A stretch of DNA of 9,074 bases, taken from Rhizobiaceae bacterium (GTDB taxonomy: Bacteria > Pseudomonadota > Alphaproteobacteria > Rhizobiales > Rhizobiaceae). Below the pieces are notes generated by a model. It had not been told where the DNA came from, made no database searches, and saw nothing but the letters and a program-made list of their open reading frames with translations. The stretch's first letter is position 1, and the number at the start of each line of letters is the position of its first letter. This document shows positions 1 to 6,218 of this stretch, piece by piece. The translations under genes and the position numbers were made by a program. Location of the stretch: assembly GCA_028865845.1 (NCBI GenBank), contig JAGWJK010000120.1:1-9074 (forward strand). The letters run 5' to 3'.

Positions 1-122
1 TTATCCATGACATCGAAATGGATAAAATCCCCGCCCGCAGCCAGGGCTGCGCTGCACTCTTCGGACAATCTCGCCAGATTGCATGCGAGGATGGAGGGGG
101 CAATACGGGCAGGCAATTTCAT
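1..122 (-). CDS. rpe: Ribulose-phosphate 3-epimerase, N-terminal fragment (runs off the left edge)
   Basis: Reading the minus strand from an ATG at 122-120 gives about 40 residues beginning MKLPARIAPSILACNLARL, followed by an Ala/Gly-rich turn and IHFDVMD at the window edge. This is the N-terminal signature of ribulose-phosphate 3-epimerase: the first beta strand IAPSILxxxxARL, then the second strand with the metal-binding HFDVMD motif. The enzyme is a cytosolic TIM barrel that interconverts D-ribulose 5-phosphate and D-xylulose 5-phosphate in the pentose phosphate and Calvin cycles. The remaining ~180 residues lie outside the window. A weak purine-rich GGA about 8 nt upstream could be the ribosome binding site; no other in-frame start is close. 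The gene follows vapC by 75 nt in the same direction. Whether this is the housekeeping rpe or a second copy cannot be told from this fragment. Confidence 0.9.
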   Translation of the reverse strand, partial: MKLPARIAPSILACNLARLSEECSAALAAGGDFIHFDVMD

Positions 123-197
123 GACGATATTCCGAAGCTGAAAATTTTTATCGGTGGCGCAACATACAAATTCCAGGCGCTACGGCAATGTCTCGAT

Positions 198-590
198 CTA
201 CTGCTCCCAATCTTCCAGAAGAAGGTTCGGCACGCGCCGGAACTCCCTGACGTTGTGCGTCACCAATATCAGGTCGCGCGCCAGCGCCTGGCCCGCGATC
301 AGCACATCATAGGCGCCGATCGGCGTGCCGAGGATCGCAAGCGCCGCACGAATCTCGCCGGCGCGGCGTGCATCCTCCCGGTCGAAATCGAGCGTCTCGA
401 ATTGCAAGGCGTCGATCCGGCCGAGATTGTCTTCAACCCTTTGACCCTTGTAGGCGCCATAGAAGAGTTCGTGCGCAACGATCGCCGGAATACCGAAATC
501 CCTGGGCTCGTATTTGCGAATTTCTTTGACGAAACCGGAATGGCCTTTCATCAACGCGATGACGGCGTTGCTGTCGAGGAGATATCTCAC
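198..590 (-). CDS. vapC: VapC-type PIN-domain ribonuclease toxin
   Basis: This 130-residue protein starts MRYLLDSNAVIALM, the first beta strand of a PIN domain with catalytic Asp6. Glu41 (VAHELFYGA), Glu79 (AGEIRAAL), Asp95 (IGAYDVLIAG) and the C-terminal VTHNVREFRRVP complete the acidic Mg2+ pocket typical of VapC/FitB toxins. Such toxins cut specific RNAs, often initiator tRNA or rRNA, and are held inactive by the VapB protein encoded just upstream. Length and motif order are complete, so the toxin looks intact. The start codon is GTG at 590-588 and overlaps the vapB stop as GTGA, which suggests translational coupling; a weak GGA precedes it by about 12 nt. The RNA target cannot be predicted from sequence. 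Confidence 0.93.
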   Translation of the reverse strand: MRYLLDSNAVIALMKGHSGFVKEIRKYEPRDFGIPAIVAHELFYGAYKGQRVEDNLGRIDALQFETLDFDREDARRAGEIRAALAILGTPIGAYDVLIAGQALARDLILVTHNVREFRRVPNLLLEDWEQ

Positions 591-829
591 TTGAAGATAT
601 CCAGTTCCGGGCGTTGCTGTTCGTCGGGTTGCTCATTCGCCGCCTCGACGAAATCATCATCGACGGGACCGGTAATTGTCTCGAGCCAGGTCCAATCCTC
701 TGCAATCGGTTCGAGGATGATGGCTTGTCCCTGCCGCCGAATACGCACCTCAGTGGTGTCGAAACGATATTCCTTCGGCAGACGAACCGCCTGCGAACGA
801 CCGGACCAAAATACCTTTGCGGTTTCCAT
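587..829 (-). CDS. vapB: VapB-type AbrB-fold antitoxin
   Basis: From the ATG at 829-827 the frame encodes an 80-residue protein starting METAKVFWSGRSQAVRLPKE. This is the swapped-hairpin AbrB/SpoVT DNA-binding motif of VapB antitoxins: AKVFxSGxSQAVRLPKEYRF, then EVxIxxxGxxIILEP. The C-terminal half (about residues 45-80) is acidic, with Trp46 and Trp48 and a PVDDDF segment, and should be the flexible arm that plugs the VapC active site. An AGGAG sits 7 nt upstream of the ATG, which is why I chose this start over a longer open frame that continues to about 1039 into the neighbouring gene. It overlaps vapC by 4 nt. By family precedent the VapBC complex represses its own promoter. Confidence 0.92.
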   Translation of the reverse strand: METAKVFWSGRSQAVRLPKEYRFDTTEVRIRRQGQAIILEPIAEDWTWLETITGPVDDDFVEAANEQPDEQQRPELDIFK

Positions 830-860
830 GCCACATCTCCTCAGCAAGATATGACATTGA

Positions 861-888
861 TATATAGCATCGGCGACGTGCGCTTCAA
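861..888 (-). promoter_or_regulatory. Probable sigma70-type promoter of vapBC
   Basis: On the minus strand a TTGAAG hexamer (888-883) is followed after 16 nt by TATATA (866-861), about 30 nt before the vapB start and immediately upstream of its AGGAG. The AT-rich stretch around and after the -10 box contains a repeated ATATC (ATATC, 6 nt, ATATC), which could belong to a VapB operator, though no convincing long inverted repeat is visible. The promoter lies in the short gap after the upstream methyltransferase-like gene, so vapBC can be transcribed independently. Confidence 0.5.
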
Positions 889-900
889 TGCCATTCCGCT

Positions 901-1578
901 TCAGCGGCCCGTCTTCTCTGCCAGCCAGATGACGTGCCGCGCGCCGCTCTTGCCATTGGCTCGTGTGTTGACCTCCTCCGCGGCAAAGCCGCTGTCGCGC
1001 AGGCGCTTGGTGAAGCTCCGGTCGGGGCCGGAGGACCATACGGCGAGGATGCCGCCCGGGCGCAGGGCGTCGCGGGCCGCCTTGAGCCCGGCGAAGTCGT
1101 AAAGGCCATCATTGGCTTCGTGGGTGATGCCGTCGGGGCCGTTGTCGACGTCGAGCAGGATTGCGTCAAAGGCCGCCTTGCCGGAGCGAATGAGCGGGCG
1201 GACATCGCCTTCATGGATGGCGACCCGGGGATCGTCCAGGCAACCTTCGAAGACGGAGGTCATCGGCCCCCGCGCCCAGGCGACGACGGCTGGCACAAGC
1301 TCGGCGACGGTGACCTTGGCATCCTTCCCAAGCACTCCGAGTGCCGCCCGTAGCGTGAACCCCATGCCGAGGCCGCCGATCAGGATATGCGGGCTGGATC
1401 GATCCTTGATCTTCTCGCAGGAAAGCGTCGCAAGCGCCCGTTCCGAGCCGCTGAGGCGGCTGTTCATCAGCTCGTTGGTGCCGAGCATGATCGAGAATTC
1501 ATGACCGCGCTGCTTCAAGCGCAGCTCGCCGCCGCCATTCGGGATTTTCGCGGTGTCGAGCAGGGTCCAGGGGATCAC
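901..1578 (-). CDS. Spermidine synthase-like SAM-fold methyltransferase family protein
   Basis: About 225 residues with a Rossmann-type SAM/decarboxylated-SAM fold. The glycine-rich motif I loop is ILIGGLGMGF (about residues 66-75), the acidic end of strand 2 is TVAELVPAVV (Glu93), and strand 4 is AILLDVDNGP (Asp143, Asp145), followed by LRPGGILAVWS. This arrangement is that of the spermidine/spermine synthase superfamily. However, the protein is shorter than true SpeE (about 280-300 residues) and lacks a clear N-terminal beta domain, so polyamine synthesis is not established; the substrate is unknown. I start it at the GTG at 1578-1576, giving an N-terminus of MIPWTLLD, because a GAG lies 6 nt upstream. 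A TTG at 1584 would add two residues but has no well-spaced ribosome binding site. It is separated from the catabolic genes by a repeat element and is probably not part of that pathway. Confidence 0.82.
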   Translation of the reverse strand: MIPWTLLDTAKIPNGGGELRLKQRGHEFSIMLGTNELMNSRLSGSERALATLSCEKIKDRSSPHILIGGLGMGFTLRAALGVLGKDAKVTVAELVPAVVAWARGPMTSVFEGCLDDPRVAIHEGDVRPLIRSGKAAFDAILLDVDNGPDGITHEANDGLYDFAGLKAARDALRPGGILAVWSSGPDRSFTKRLRDSGFAAEEVNTRANGKSGARHVIWLAEKTGR

Positions 1579-1648
1579 GGGCAACTCATGAGGTTGATTG
1601 AATTGCTCGGACCATAGTCGCTTGGCGTCCGGAAGAACAGTCGAGCCT

Positions 1649-1750
1649 GGAGCGGTTCAGTTTTTCACGGAAGCAGAGAACCGCTCAGTCTTTTTTGTTT
1701 TTTCGCAATTCCCGACGGAAAACCGCTGCGCACTTCTCCTGCAATTGCTC
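1649..1750. repeat. Rhizobial dispersed palindromic intergenic repeat
   Basis: This stretch starts at GGAGCGGTTCAG and ends at GCAATTGCTC. It contains a perfect 9-bp inverted repeat, GAGCGGTTC (1650-1658) and GAACCGCTC (1678-1686), with a 19-nt loop. It also has a T-rich tract (1691-1703) and a second AACCGCT (1721-1727) that could compete for pairing with the first arm. The combination of inverted repeat, TTTTTTGTTTTTTCGCAATTC and GACGGAAAACCGCT closely resembles a short repetitive element I recall as very frequent between rhizobial genes. It abuts the stop codon of the urocanase-family gene. The T-run follows the hairpin only on the plus strand, so it is not a standard intrinsic terminator for the minus-strand operon. 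Confidence 0.7.
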
Positions 1751-3411
1751 TACCCGAGGCGAATGTAAGGCACATCCTTCTTTGCGACTTCGTCCAGCGC
1801 TTCCTCGTAGCCGGCATCGGCATAGCGCATGACGCCCAGCGCCGTGTCGTTGGTGAGCGCATGGTCGAGCCGCTCGTCGGCGGCTGCGGTGCCGTCCGCA
1901 ACCACGGTCACGCCACAGCTCGTCATGTAACCGGCATAGCCGCCGCCGCCGGAATGGACGACGACGAGATCGGCCATCGACGAGCAGAGCATCATCGCAT
2001 CGATCAGCGGCCAGTCCGCGATGGCGTCGGAACCATCCTTCATGCGCTCGGTCATGATGTTCGGATGCGCCATGGCGCCGGCGTCGAGGTGGTCGCGCGA
2101 AAAGGCGACGGGTCCTTTAAGCTCGCCGCTTGCCACGAGTTCGTTGACCCGGCGGGCAAGCGTCGTGCGCTCGCCGTGGCCAAGCCAGGCGATGCGCGCC
2201 GGGAGCCCTTCGAACGGCACATGCTCGCGCGCAAGCCTGATCCAGTTGGTGATGATCTTGTTGTCCGGGAACATTTCGAGCAGCAGGTCGTCGATACGGG
2301 CGATATCGCTTTCCTCGCCCGAGAGCGCCATCCAGCGGAAGGGGCCGATCGCGCGGGCAAAGAGCGGCCGCAGATAGGCTTCCGTAAAGATCGGAATATC
2401 GAAGGCATTGGCGACGCCGCCTTCCCGCGCCTGGGTGCGGATCAGGTTGCCGTTGTCGAAGACTTCAGAGCCTTTTTTCTGGAAATCGAGCATGGCCTTG
2501 ACGTGCTCGACGATCGAAGCCCGGCTTGCCGCCATCAGCTGGCCTTGGCCATCATCCCGCAGGTCCTTCACCTGGGCGAGGCTCATGCCCTTCGGCACAT
2601 AACCGTAGACGAGATCATGCGCGGAGGTCTGGTCGGTGACGATGTCGGGCACGATGCCGCGCCTTGCAATCTCGGGATAGATCTCCGCCGCATTGCCGAC
2701 GAGGCAGACCGACAGTGCCCGCTTTTCCTTTACCGCGGCGTCGATCATCGCCAGCGCCGAATCCAGGTCCGGCGCGATTTCCTGGAGGTAGCCGATCTGC
2801 TGGCGCTTCTTCGCCCGCTCGGCATCGATGTCGACGCAGAGGATGGCCGCACCCGCCATGCGTCCGGCAAGCGGCTGAGCGCCGCCCATGCCGCCAAGGC
2901 CGGCCGTCAGCACGAAGCGGCCGAAGAGATCACCGCCGAAGCGGCGTTCGGCTATGCGCATGAAGATCTCGTAGGTGCCCTGGATGACGCCCTGGCTGCC
3001 AATATACTGCCAGGCACCCGCGGTCAGCCCACCCCAGCAGATCAGACCCTTGCGCTGCAGCTCGTAGAAGACCTCGGCCTTCGCCCATTGCCCTACGATG
3101 TTGCAATTGGCCATGATCACCAGCGGCGCCTTCGCATGCGTGCGCACCAGCCCGATCGGCTTGCCCGACTGGATCAGCAGCGTCTGGTCTTCTTCCATCT
3201 CCGTCAGCGCCTTGACGATGCCCTTGTGCGCCGCCCAGTTGCGCGCCGCCTTGCCGAGCGCGGCGTAGACCACGAGATTGTCAGGGTCTTCACCAACCGA
3301 GAGCACGTTTTCGAGCAGACGCAGCAATGCTTCCTGCCGCCAGCCCTTGGCGCGCAGTTCCGGCCCGCCAGGGATCGGGAAATTCGGATGTCGTGGATTG
3401 GCTTTCGGCAT
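1750..3411 (-). CDS. Urocanase-family hydratase, probable thiourocanate hydratase (HutU-like)
   Basis: At 553 residues this matches urocanase in length and is collinear with it throughout: QSGKPIG (81-87), YIGSQGVIQGTYE (136-148), the NAD+-binding VLTAGLGGMGGAQPLAG (167-183), GNAAEIYPE (239-247), VTDQTSAHD (258-266), ANAFDIP (334-340), RDHLDAG (439-445) and MKDGSDAIADWPL (457-469). Urocanases add water across urocanate using tightly bound NAD+ as electrophile. Two active-site regions differ. The conserved Cys of GLPARICW, near residue 410 in Pseudomonas HutU, is Ala408 here (GLPARIAW). The HHGGGVGMGFSQHSG loop is HSGGGGYAGYMTSCG (486-500). Beside a thiohydantoin-desulfurase family gene and an MIO-less HutH homologue, the likely substrate is thiourocanate (or its S-methyl form), giving thiohydantoin propionate. 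Automated pipelines would call it urocanate hydratase. A GAGG 10 nt upstream of the ATG serves as ribosome binding site. Confidence 0.9.
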   Translation of the reverse strand: MPKANPRHPNFPIPGGPELRAKGWRQEALLRLLENVLSVGEDPDNLVVYAALGKAARNWAAHKGIVKALTEMEEDQTLLIQSGKPIGLVRTHAKAPLVIMANCNIVGQWAKAEVFYELQRKGLICWGGLTAGAWQYIGSQGVIQGTYEIFMRIAERRFGGDLFGRFVLTAGLGGMGGAQPLAGRMAGAAILCVDIDAERAKKRQQIGYLQEIAPDLDSALAMIDAAVKEKRALSVCLVGNAAEIYPEIARRGIVPDIVTDQTSAHDLVYGYVPKGMSLAQVKDLRDDGQGQLMAASRASIVEHVKAMLDFQKKGSEVFDNGNLIRTQAREGGVANAFDIPIFTEAYLRPLFARAIGPFRWMALSGEESDIARIDDLLLEMFPDNKIITNWIRLAREHVPFEGLPARIAWLGHGERTTLARRVNELVASGELKGPVAFSRDHLDAGAMAHPNIMTERMKDGSDAIADWPLIDAMMLCSSMADLVVVHSGGGGYAGYMTSCGVTVVADGTAAADERLDHALTNDTALGVMRYADAGYEEALDEVAKKDVPYIRLG

Positions 3412-3442
3412 GATGGTGTTACCTCTTGTTTGACGGTCTTCC

Positions 3443-3463
3443 CTTCTCCCCAGTGGGGAGAAG
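3443..3463. repeat. Short palindrome (9-bp stem, 3-nt loop) in the leader of the hydratase gene
   Basis: CTTCTCCCC (3443-3451), AGT, GGGGAGAAG (3455-3463) is a perfect GC-rich inverted repeat in the 72-nt gap between the TfoX-like gene and the urocanase-family gene. It sits about 32 nt upstream of the latter's ATG. Similar CCCTTCTCCCC...GGGGAGAAG palindromes are, from memory, common dispersed repeats between rhizobial genes. It would form a strong hairpin in the operon mRNA. No U-run follows on the minus strand, so termination is unlikely; RNA stabilisation or processing is possible. Confidence 0.65.
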
Positions 3464-3483
3464 AGGGTGGCGCCCCTCGATAT

Positions 3484-3813
3484 TCACTTCGCCGGCAGCG
3501 CCCCGACATAATCGAGCGCCGCCAGAAGCAGCCGTTTGCGCACGGCGTCATTGCCATAGGCGTCTGGTCCGGCGCGAACCCAGCCATGCATGATGCGGGC
3601 GCCCGACAGCATCGGCTTGATGTCGTTGAGCGAAAGCGCCCAGCCGTCATTTCCCTTGCCGAGGCGCACGAGCATTCCGTCTTCGCGTGCGCCGCAGAGA
3701 AGATGGCCGTTCAGCAGAACCACCCAGCCACCGAACATCAGCTTCTCGGTAAGCCCGAACCGCTCTCCGAGCTCTTCCCTCAGCAATTCCTCGAGGCCGG
3801 TGTCCCGCGCCAT
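3484..3813 (-). CDS. TfoX N-terminal domain-like protein
   Basis: A 109-residue protein consisting of a single TfoX_N-type domain: an N-terminal helix (GLEELLREELGERFG, 6-20), then KLMFGGWVVLLNGHLLCGA (24-42), then DGMLVRLG (45-52), a central MHGWVRAGPD segment and a C-terminal helix. The MFGG-hydrophobic-NG pattern is the family hallmark. Full TfoX/Sxy regulates competence in gammaproteobacteria, but stand-alone N-terminal domain proteins of this size are widespread and their function is unknown. The ATG at 3813 is preceded by GGAGGAG about 3-4 nt upstream. It lies 18 nt after the DUF917 gene and 72 nt before the hydratase gene, so it is cotranscribed with the pathway. I cannot assign it a catalytic role. 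Confidence 0.8.
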   Translation of the reverse strand: MARDTGLEELLREELGERFGLTEKLMFGGWVVLLNGHLLCGAREDGMLVRLGKGNDGWALSLNDIKPMLSGARIMHGWVRAGPDAYGNDAVRKRLLLAALDYVGALPAK

Positions 3814-3831
3814 TCTCTCCTCCGGCGTCGA

Positions 3832-4932
3832 TCAGGCCTTTTTGCCGGCCAGGGCGTAGCGTGCGATTTCGATCCCCATCGCTTTTTCGACCGAAGGATA
3901 GACCGTAGGATCGAGCACGCTGGCAGAGAGCGGAATGATATCCATCGGCACATGCAGGATGAAGACGTGCATGCCCTCATGCAGTTGTCCGACACTCAGG
4001 GGCTCGCCTTCCGGCGACAACGTGGTGATGACGGAAGGGAATGTCGCCAGACGCTTACCATCACGGTCTTCTACGGCCATATATTCGTTCATGACATGCA
4101 TTGTCACGGCCTTGTCGCCGGAGCCGACCGTAATCGTGCCGATGTCGAAGGCTTCCTTTGTGTAGACGACATCCTTTTTCGAAATCAAACCTTCGGAAAG
4201 GATATGGCCGCCTGTGGTCTTGCAGATGGCGTCGATGACAGCGCTTCCGCCCTTCTTTTCGGCTGCGATGATGGCCTCGCCAAGCGACAGTGCCATCGAG
4301 ATGCCGCCGAGCGCGGCATGCGTGCGGACATAGGAGGCGCGCAGCGGATTGCGGCACGATGCGATGAAACCGCCGGACTGGTCGGAGGCGGCGCGCAGGA
4401 TCGGCGAGATCTTCGCCGTCGCGCCCTTCACCACCAGCTCGATATAGCGGTTTTCGGCGCGGTTTCCGCCGACGGCCGTCTGGATCATCTGCTCGGGGGA
4501 GCCGGCCATGCCGATCGATCCCATATCGCCGGTCGGATGCGCGCGGATATCGCCGACCGCATCGACAACCTTAGTGCCGAGGATCGCGGAGGGCAGCCAG
4601 CCGTTCAGGGTGGATGACCGGCCGTTCTGGCCGATGATCAGGCCGGAGAGCTTTTCGCCGAGTTCGTCCTGCAGCAGCTGTGCAGCCTTCACATAGTCGA
4701 TGCCCTGCATTTCCCAGGGTGTCGTCGAGGCCGGTGCGCCGATCGCCGCTGCGGTTGCGACCCAATCATTGTCGTTGAGTTCGTCGATCGATACCAGTTC
4801 CGGCTTGCCGACGTTAACCGCGGCATAGCCGAGCATGCGGCCATGATCCGCCCAGCCACCACCGCCGGCAGCATAGACGGAACCGCCCTTTACCGCCGCT
4901 TCGACATCCTTTTCAACGAGTATGCGTCCCAT
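3832..4932 (-). CDS. DUF917 / S-methyl thiohydantoin desulfurase family protein, probable thiohydantoin desulfurase
   Basis: This 366-residue protein has the two-part DUF917 architecture. The N-terminal half carries YAAGGGGWADHGRMLG (20-35), SGLIIGQNGRSSTLNGWLP (96-114) and KVVDAVGDIRAHPTGDMGSI (121-140). The C-terminal half carries KEAFDIGTITVGSGD (259-273), EYMAVEDRDG (283-292), FPSVITTL (298-305) and GMHVFILHVPMDIIPLS (320-336). As I recall, this Pfam family was renamed S-methyl thiohydantoin desulfurase after the enzyme that removes sulfur from the thiohydantoin intermediate in ergothioneine breakdown, linking the HutH/HutU-like steps to the hydantoinase steps. That is the job expected here, giving 3-(2,5-dioxoimidazolidin-4-yl)propanoate and a sulfur product. 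An AGGAGA 6 nt before the ATG supports the start. The gene begins 14 nt after the carbamoylase stop. Catalytic residues are not known to me; there is no signal peptide, so it is cytosolic. Confidence 0.82.
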   Translation of the reverse strand: MGRILVEKDVEAAVKGGSVYAAGGGGWADHGRMLGYAAVNVGKPELVSIDELNDNDWVATAAAIGAPASTTPWEMQGIDYVKAAQLLQDELGEKLSGLIIGQNGRSSTLNGWLPSAILGTKVVDAVGDIRAHPTGDMGSIGMAGSPEQMIQTAVGGNRAENRYIELVVKGATAKISPILRAASDQSGGFIASCRNPLRASYVRTHAALGGISMALSLGEAIIAAEKKGGSAVIDAICKTTGGHILSEGLISKKDVVYTKEAFDIGTITVGSGDKAVTMHVMNEYMAVEDRDGKRLATFPSVITTLSPEGEPLSVGQLHEGMHVFILHVPMDIIPLSASVLDPTVYPSVEKAMGIEIARYALAGKKA

Positions 4933-4946
4933 CCGGCTTCTCCTGG

Positions 4947-6218
4947 CTATGCTTTGGTTTGAAGGGTCTTGTCCATTTCGCGCACGGCTTCGAACAGCAC
5001 GGCCGCGCCCATGGCGATATCGTCGTTTTCAGCCCATTCATCGGCCGAGTGGCTGCGGCCGTCCTTGCAGGGCACGAAGATCATTGCAGCCGGCGCCACC
5101 TTGGCGATCCAGGCGGTATCGTGGCCGGCGCCGGATGCCATGCGGCGGTGCTGCGCGCCGACCCGGTCGCAGGCCCGTTCCAGCGTCTCCAGCAACCCGG
5201 CATTGCCCGGCGTCGGAAAATTATCGGAGACGCGAACCGGCGGCTTGATCGTTACTCCGTAAGCCGTGGCTACCTTTTGTACGGCTTCGTCGACCCAGGC
5301 GATAAAGCTTTCCATGTCGCTGCGGATCTCGGCGCGGCCGTCGATCAACAGCACAACCTTTGATGGCACGACATTGGCGGCATTCGGCTCGATACGGAAT
5401 TCGCCGACCGTCGCGGCAAAATGGCCGGGCGTTTTCGCGAGTTCGGTTGCCGCATTGCGGATGTCGAGCACCAATTGCGCGGCGGCCACTAGCGCATCGG
5501 CGCGCCGGCCCATCGGCGTCGTGCCGGCATGATCGGCGCGGCCCTCGACCGTGATTTCGATGCGGGTGATGCCGGCGATGGCAGTAACGATGCCGACATC
5601 CTTGTGTTCGGCTTCGAGGATCGGTCCCTGCTCGATATGCAGTTCAAGGAAGCCGGCAAGATCGGGCCGCTTTTGTTGAAGCAGGATCGAGGGATCGCCG
5701 CCAACCTCGGCTATCCCCTGCGCCAGATTGCGATCGCCGCTCGTGCGTGACAGCCACGCTTCCGGCAACTGCCCGGTCATGCCACGGCTGCCGATACAGG
5801 AGACGCCGAAGATGCTGACTTCCTCAGCAAGGAAATCGACGATCTCGAGATCATGATCCAGCTCGATATTCTGGTCCTTCAGCGCGCGGGCGACTTCAAG
5901 CGCCGAGATCGTGCCGGCGATGCCGTCGAAGCGGCCACCATCCGGCACGGTGTCGGAATGCGAGCCGACAAGGATCGTGCCGAGGCCCGGTTTCAGTCCG
6001 GCGCGGCGGCCGATCAGGTTGCCGCCGGCATCGATACGGGTTTCGAGGCCGGCTGCCTTCATCCGCGCCTCGATATAGGCGCGGCCTTCGAGAAACAGCG
6101 GCGAAAAAGCCCGGCGCGTCCAGGGATGGTCGGGCTCGGTGATCTTGGCGAGCGCGTCGATATCCTCGGCGATGCGATCGGCATTGACGGGCAGGTTGCG
6201 GCGATCTGTCTTGGACAT
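4947..6218 (-). CDS. Zn-dependent hydantoinase/carbamoylase family amidase (M20), probable N-carbamoyl-L-glutamate hydrolase
   Basis: A 423-residue M20/M40-type metallohydrolase. Dinuclear metal ligands are visible in the usual order: His87 in LVGSHSDTVPDGG, Asp98 in GRFDG, Glu132-Glu133 in LAEEVSIFG, His194 in LELHIEQGP and His390 in GRSHSA. The dimerisation/substrate domain has GRADHAGTTPMG (227-238) and ANVVPS (281-286), and GAGHDTAWIA (364-373) is the second-domain substrate motif. The fold covers N-carbamoyl-L-amino acid hydrolase, allantoate amidohydrolase and beta-ureidopropionase. Coupled directly to a hydantoinase in this operon, it should cleave N-carbamoyl-glutamate to glutamate, CO2 and ammonia, the last step of the proposed pathway. 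Its ATG shares one base with the upstream stop (TGATG), with GGAGGA about 8 nt before it, indicating translational coupling. Allantoate hydrolysis is the main alternative, but no ureide pathway genes are seen. Confidence 0.88.
   Translation of the reverse strand: MSKTDRRNLPVNADRIAEDIDALAKITEPDHPWTRRAFSPLFLEGRAYIEARMKAAGLETRIDAGGNLIGRRAGLKPGLGTILVGSHSDTVPDGGRFDGIAGTISALEVARALKDQNIELDHDLEIVDFLAEEVSIFGVSCIGSRGMTGQLPEAWLSRTSGDRNLAQGIAEVGGDPSILLQQKRPDLAGFLELHIEQGPILEAEHKDVGIVTAIAGITRIEITVEGRADHAGTTPMGRRADALVAAAQLVLDIRNAATELAKTPGHFAATVGEFRIEPNAANVVPSKVVLLIDGRAEIRSDMESFIAWVDEAVQKVATAYGVTIKPPVRVSDNFPTPGNAGLLETLERACDRVGAQHRRMASGAGHDTAWIAKVAPAAMIFVPCKDGRSHSADEWAENDDIAMGAAVLFEAVREMDKTLQTKA

Noticed and set aside
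18..854. Plus-strand open frame of 278 codons over vapBC and rpe
   Set aside because: It is antisense to rpe, vapC and vapB, which all have clear family motifs. Its own product resembles nothing and has a low-complexity Ser-rich stretch.
901..1578. True spermidine synthase (speE)
   Set aside because: The protein is too short, lacks an evident N-terminal beta domain and has no polyamine genes nearby. Only the SAM-binding superfamily can be supported.
1600..1640. Promoter for the methyltransferase-like gene (TATGGT with weak TTCTTC upstream)
   Set aside because: Hexamer matches and spacing are too poor to distinguish from chance.
1650..1703. Intrinsic terminator of the catabolic operon
   Set aside because: The hairpin is followed by a T-run only on the plus strand. 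On the operon's strand the hairpin is followed by CAGGCTCGACTG, without a U-run.
1861..4617. Very long plus-strand open frame (918 codons) spanning the hydratase, TfoX-like and DUF917 genes
   Set aside because: It is the antisense of three well-supported minus-strand genes. Its translation is rich in Arg, His, Asp and Ala, has no recognisable domain, and is explained by high third-position GC on the coding strand.
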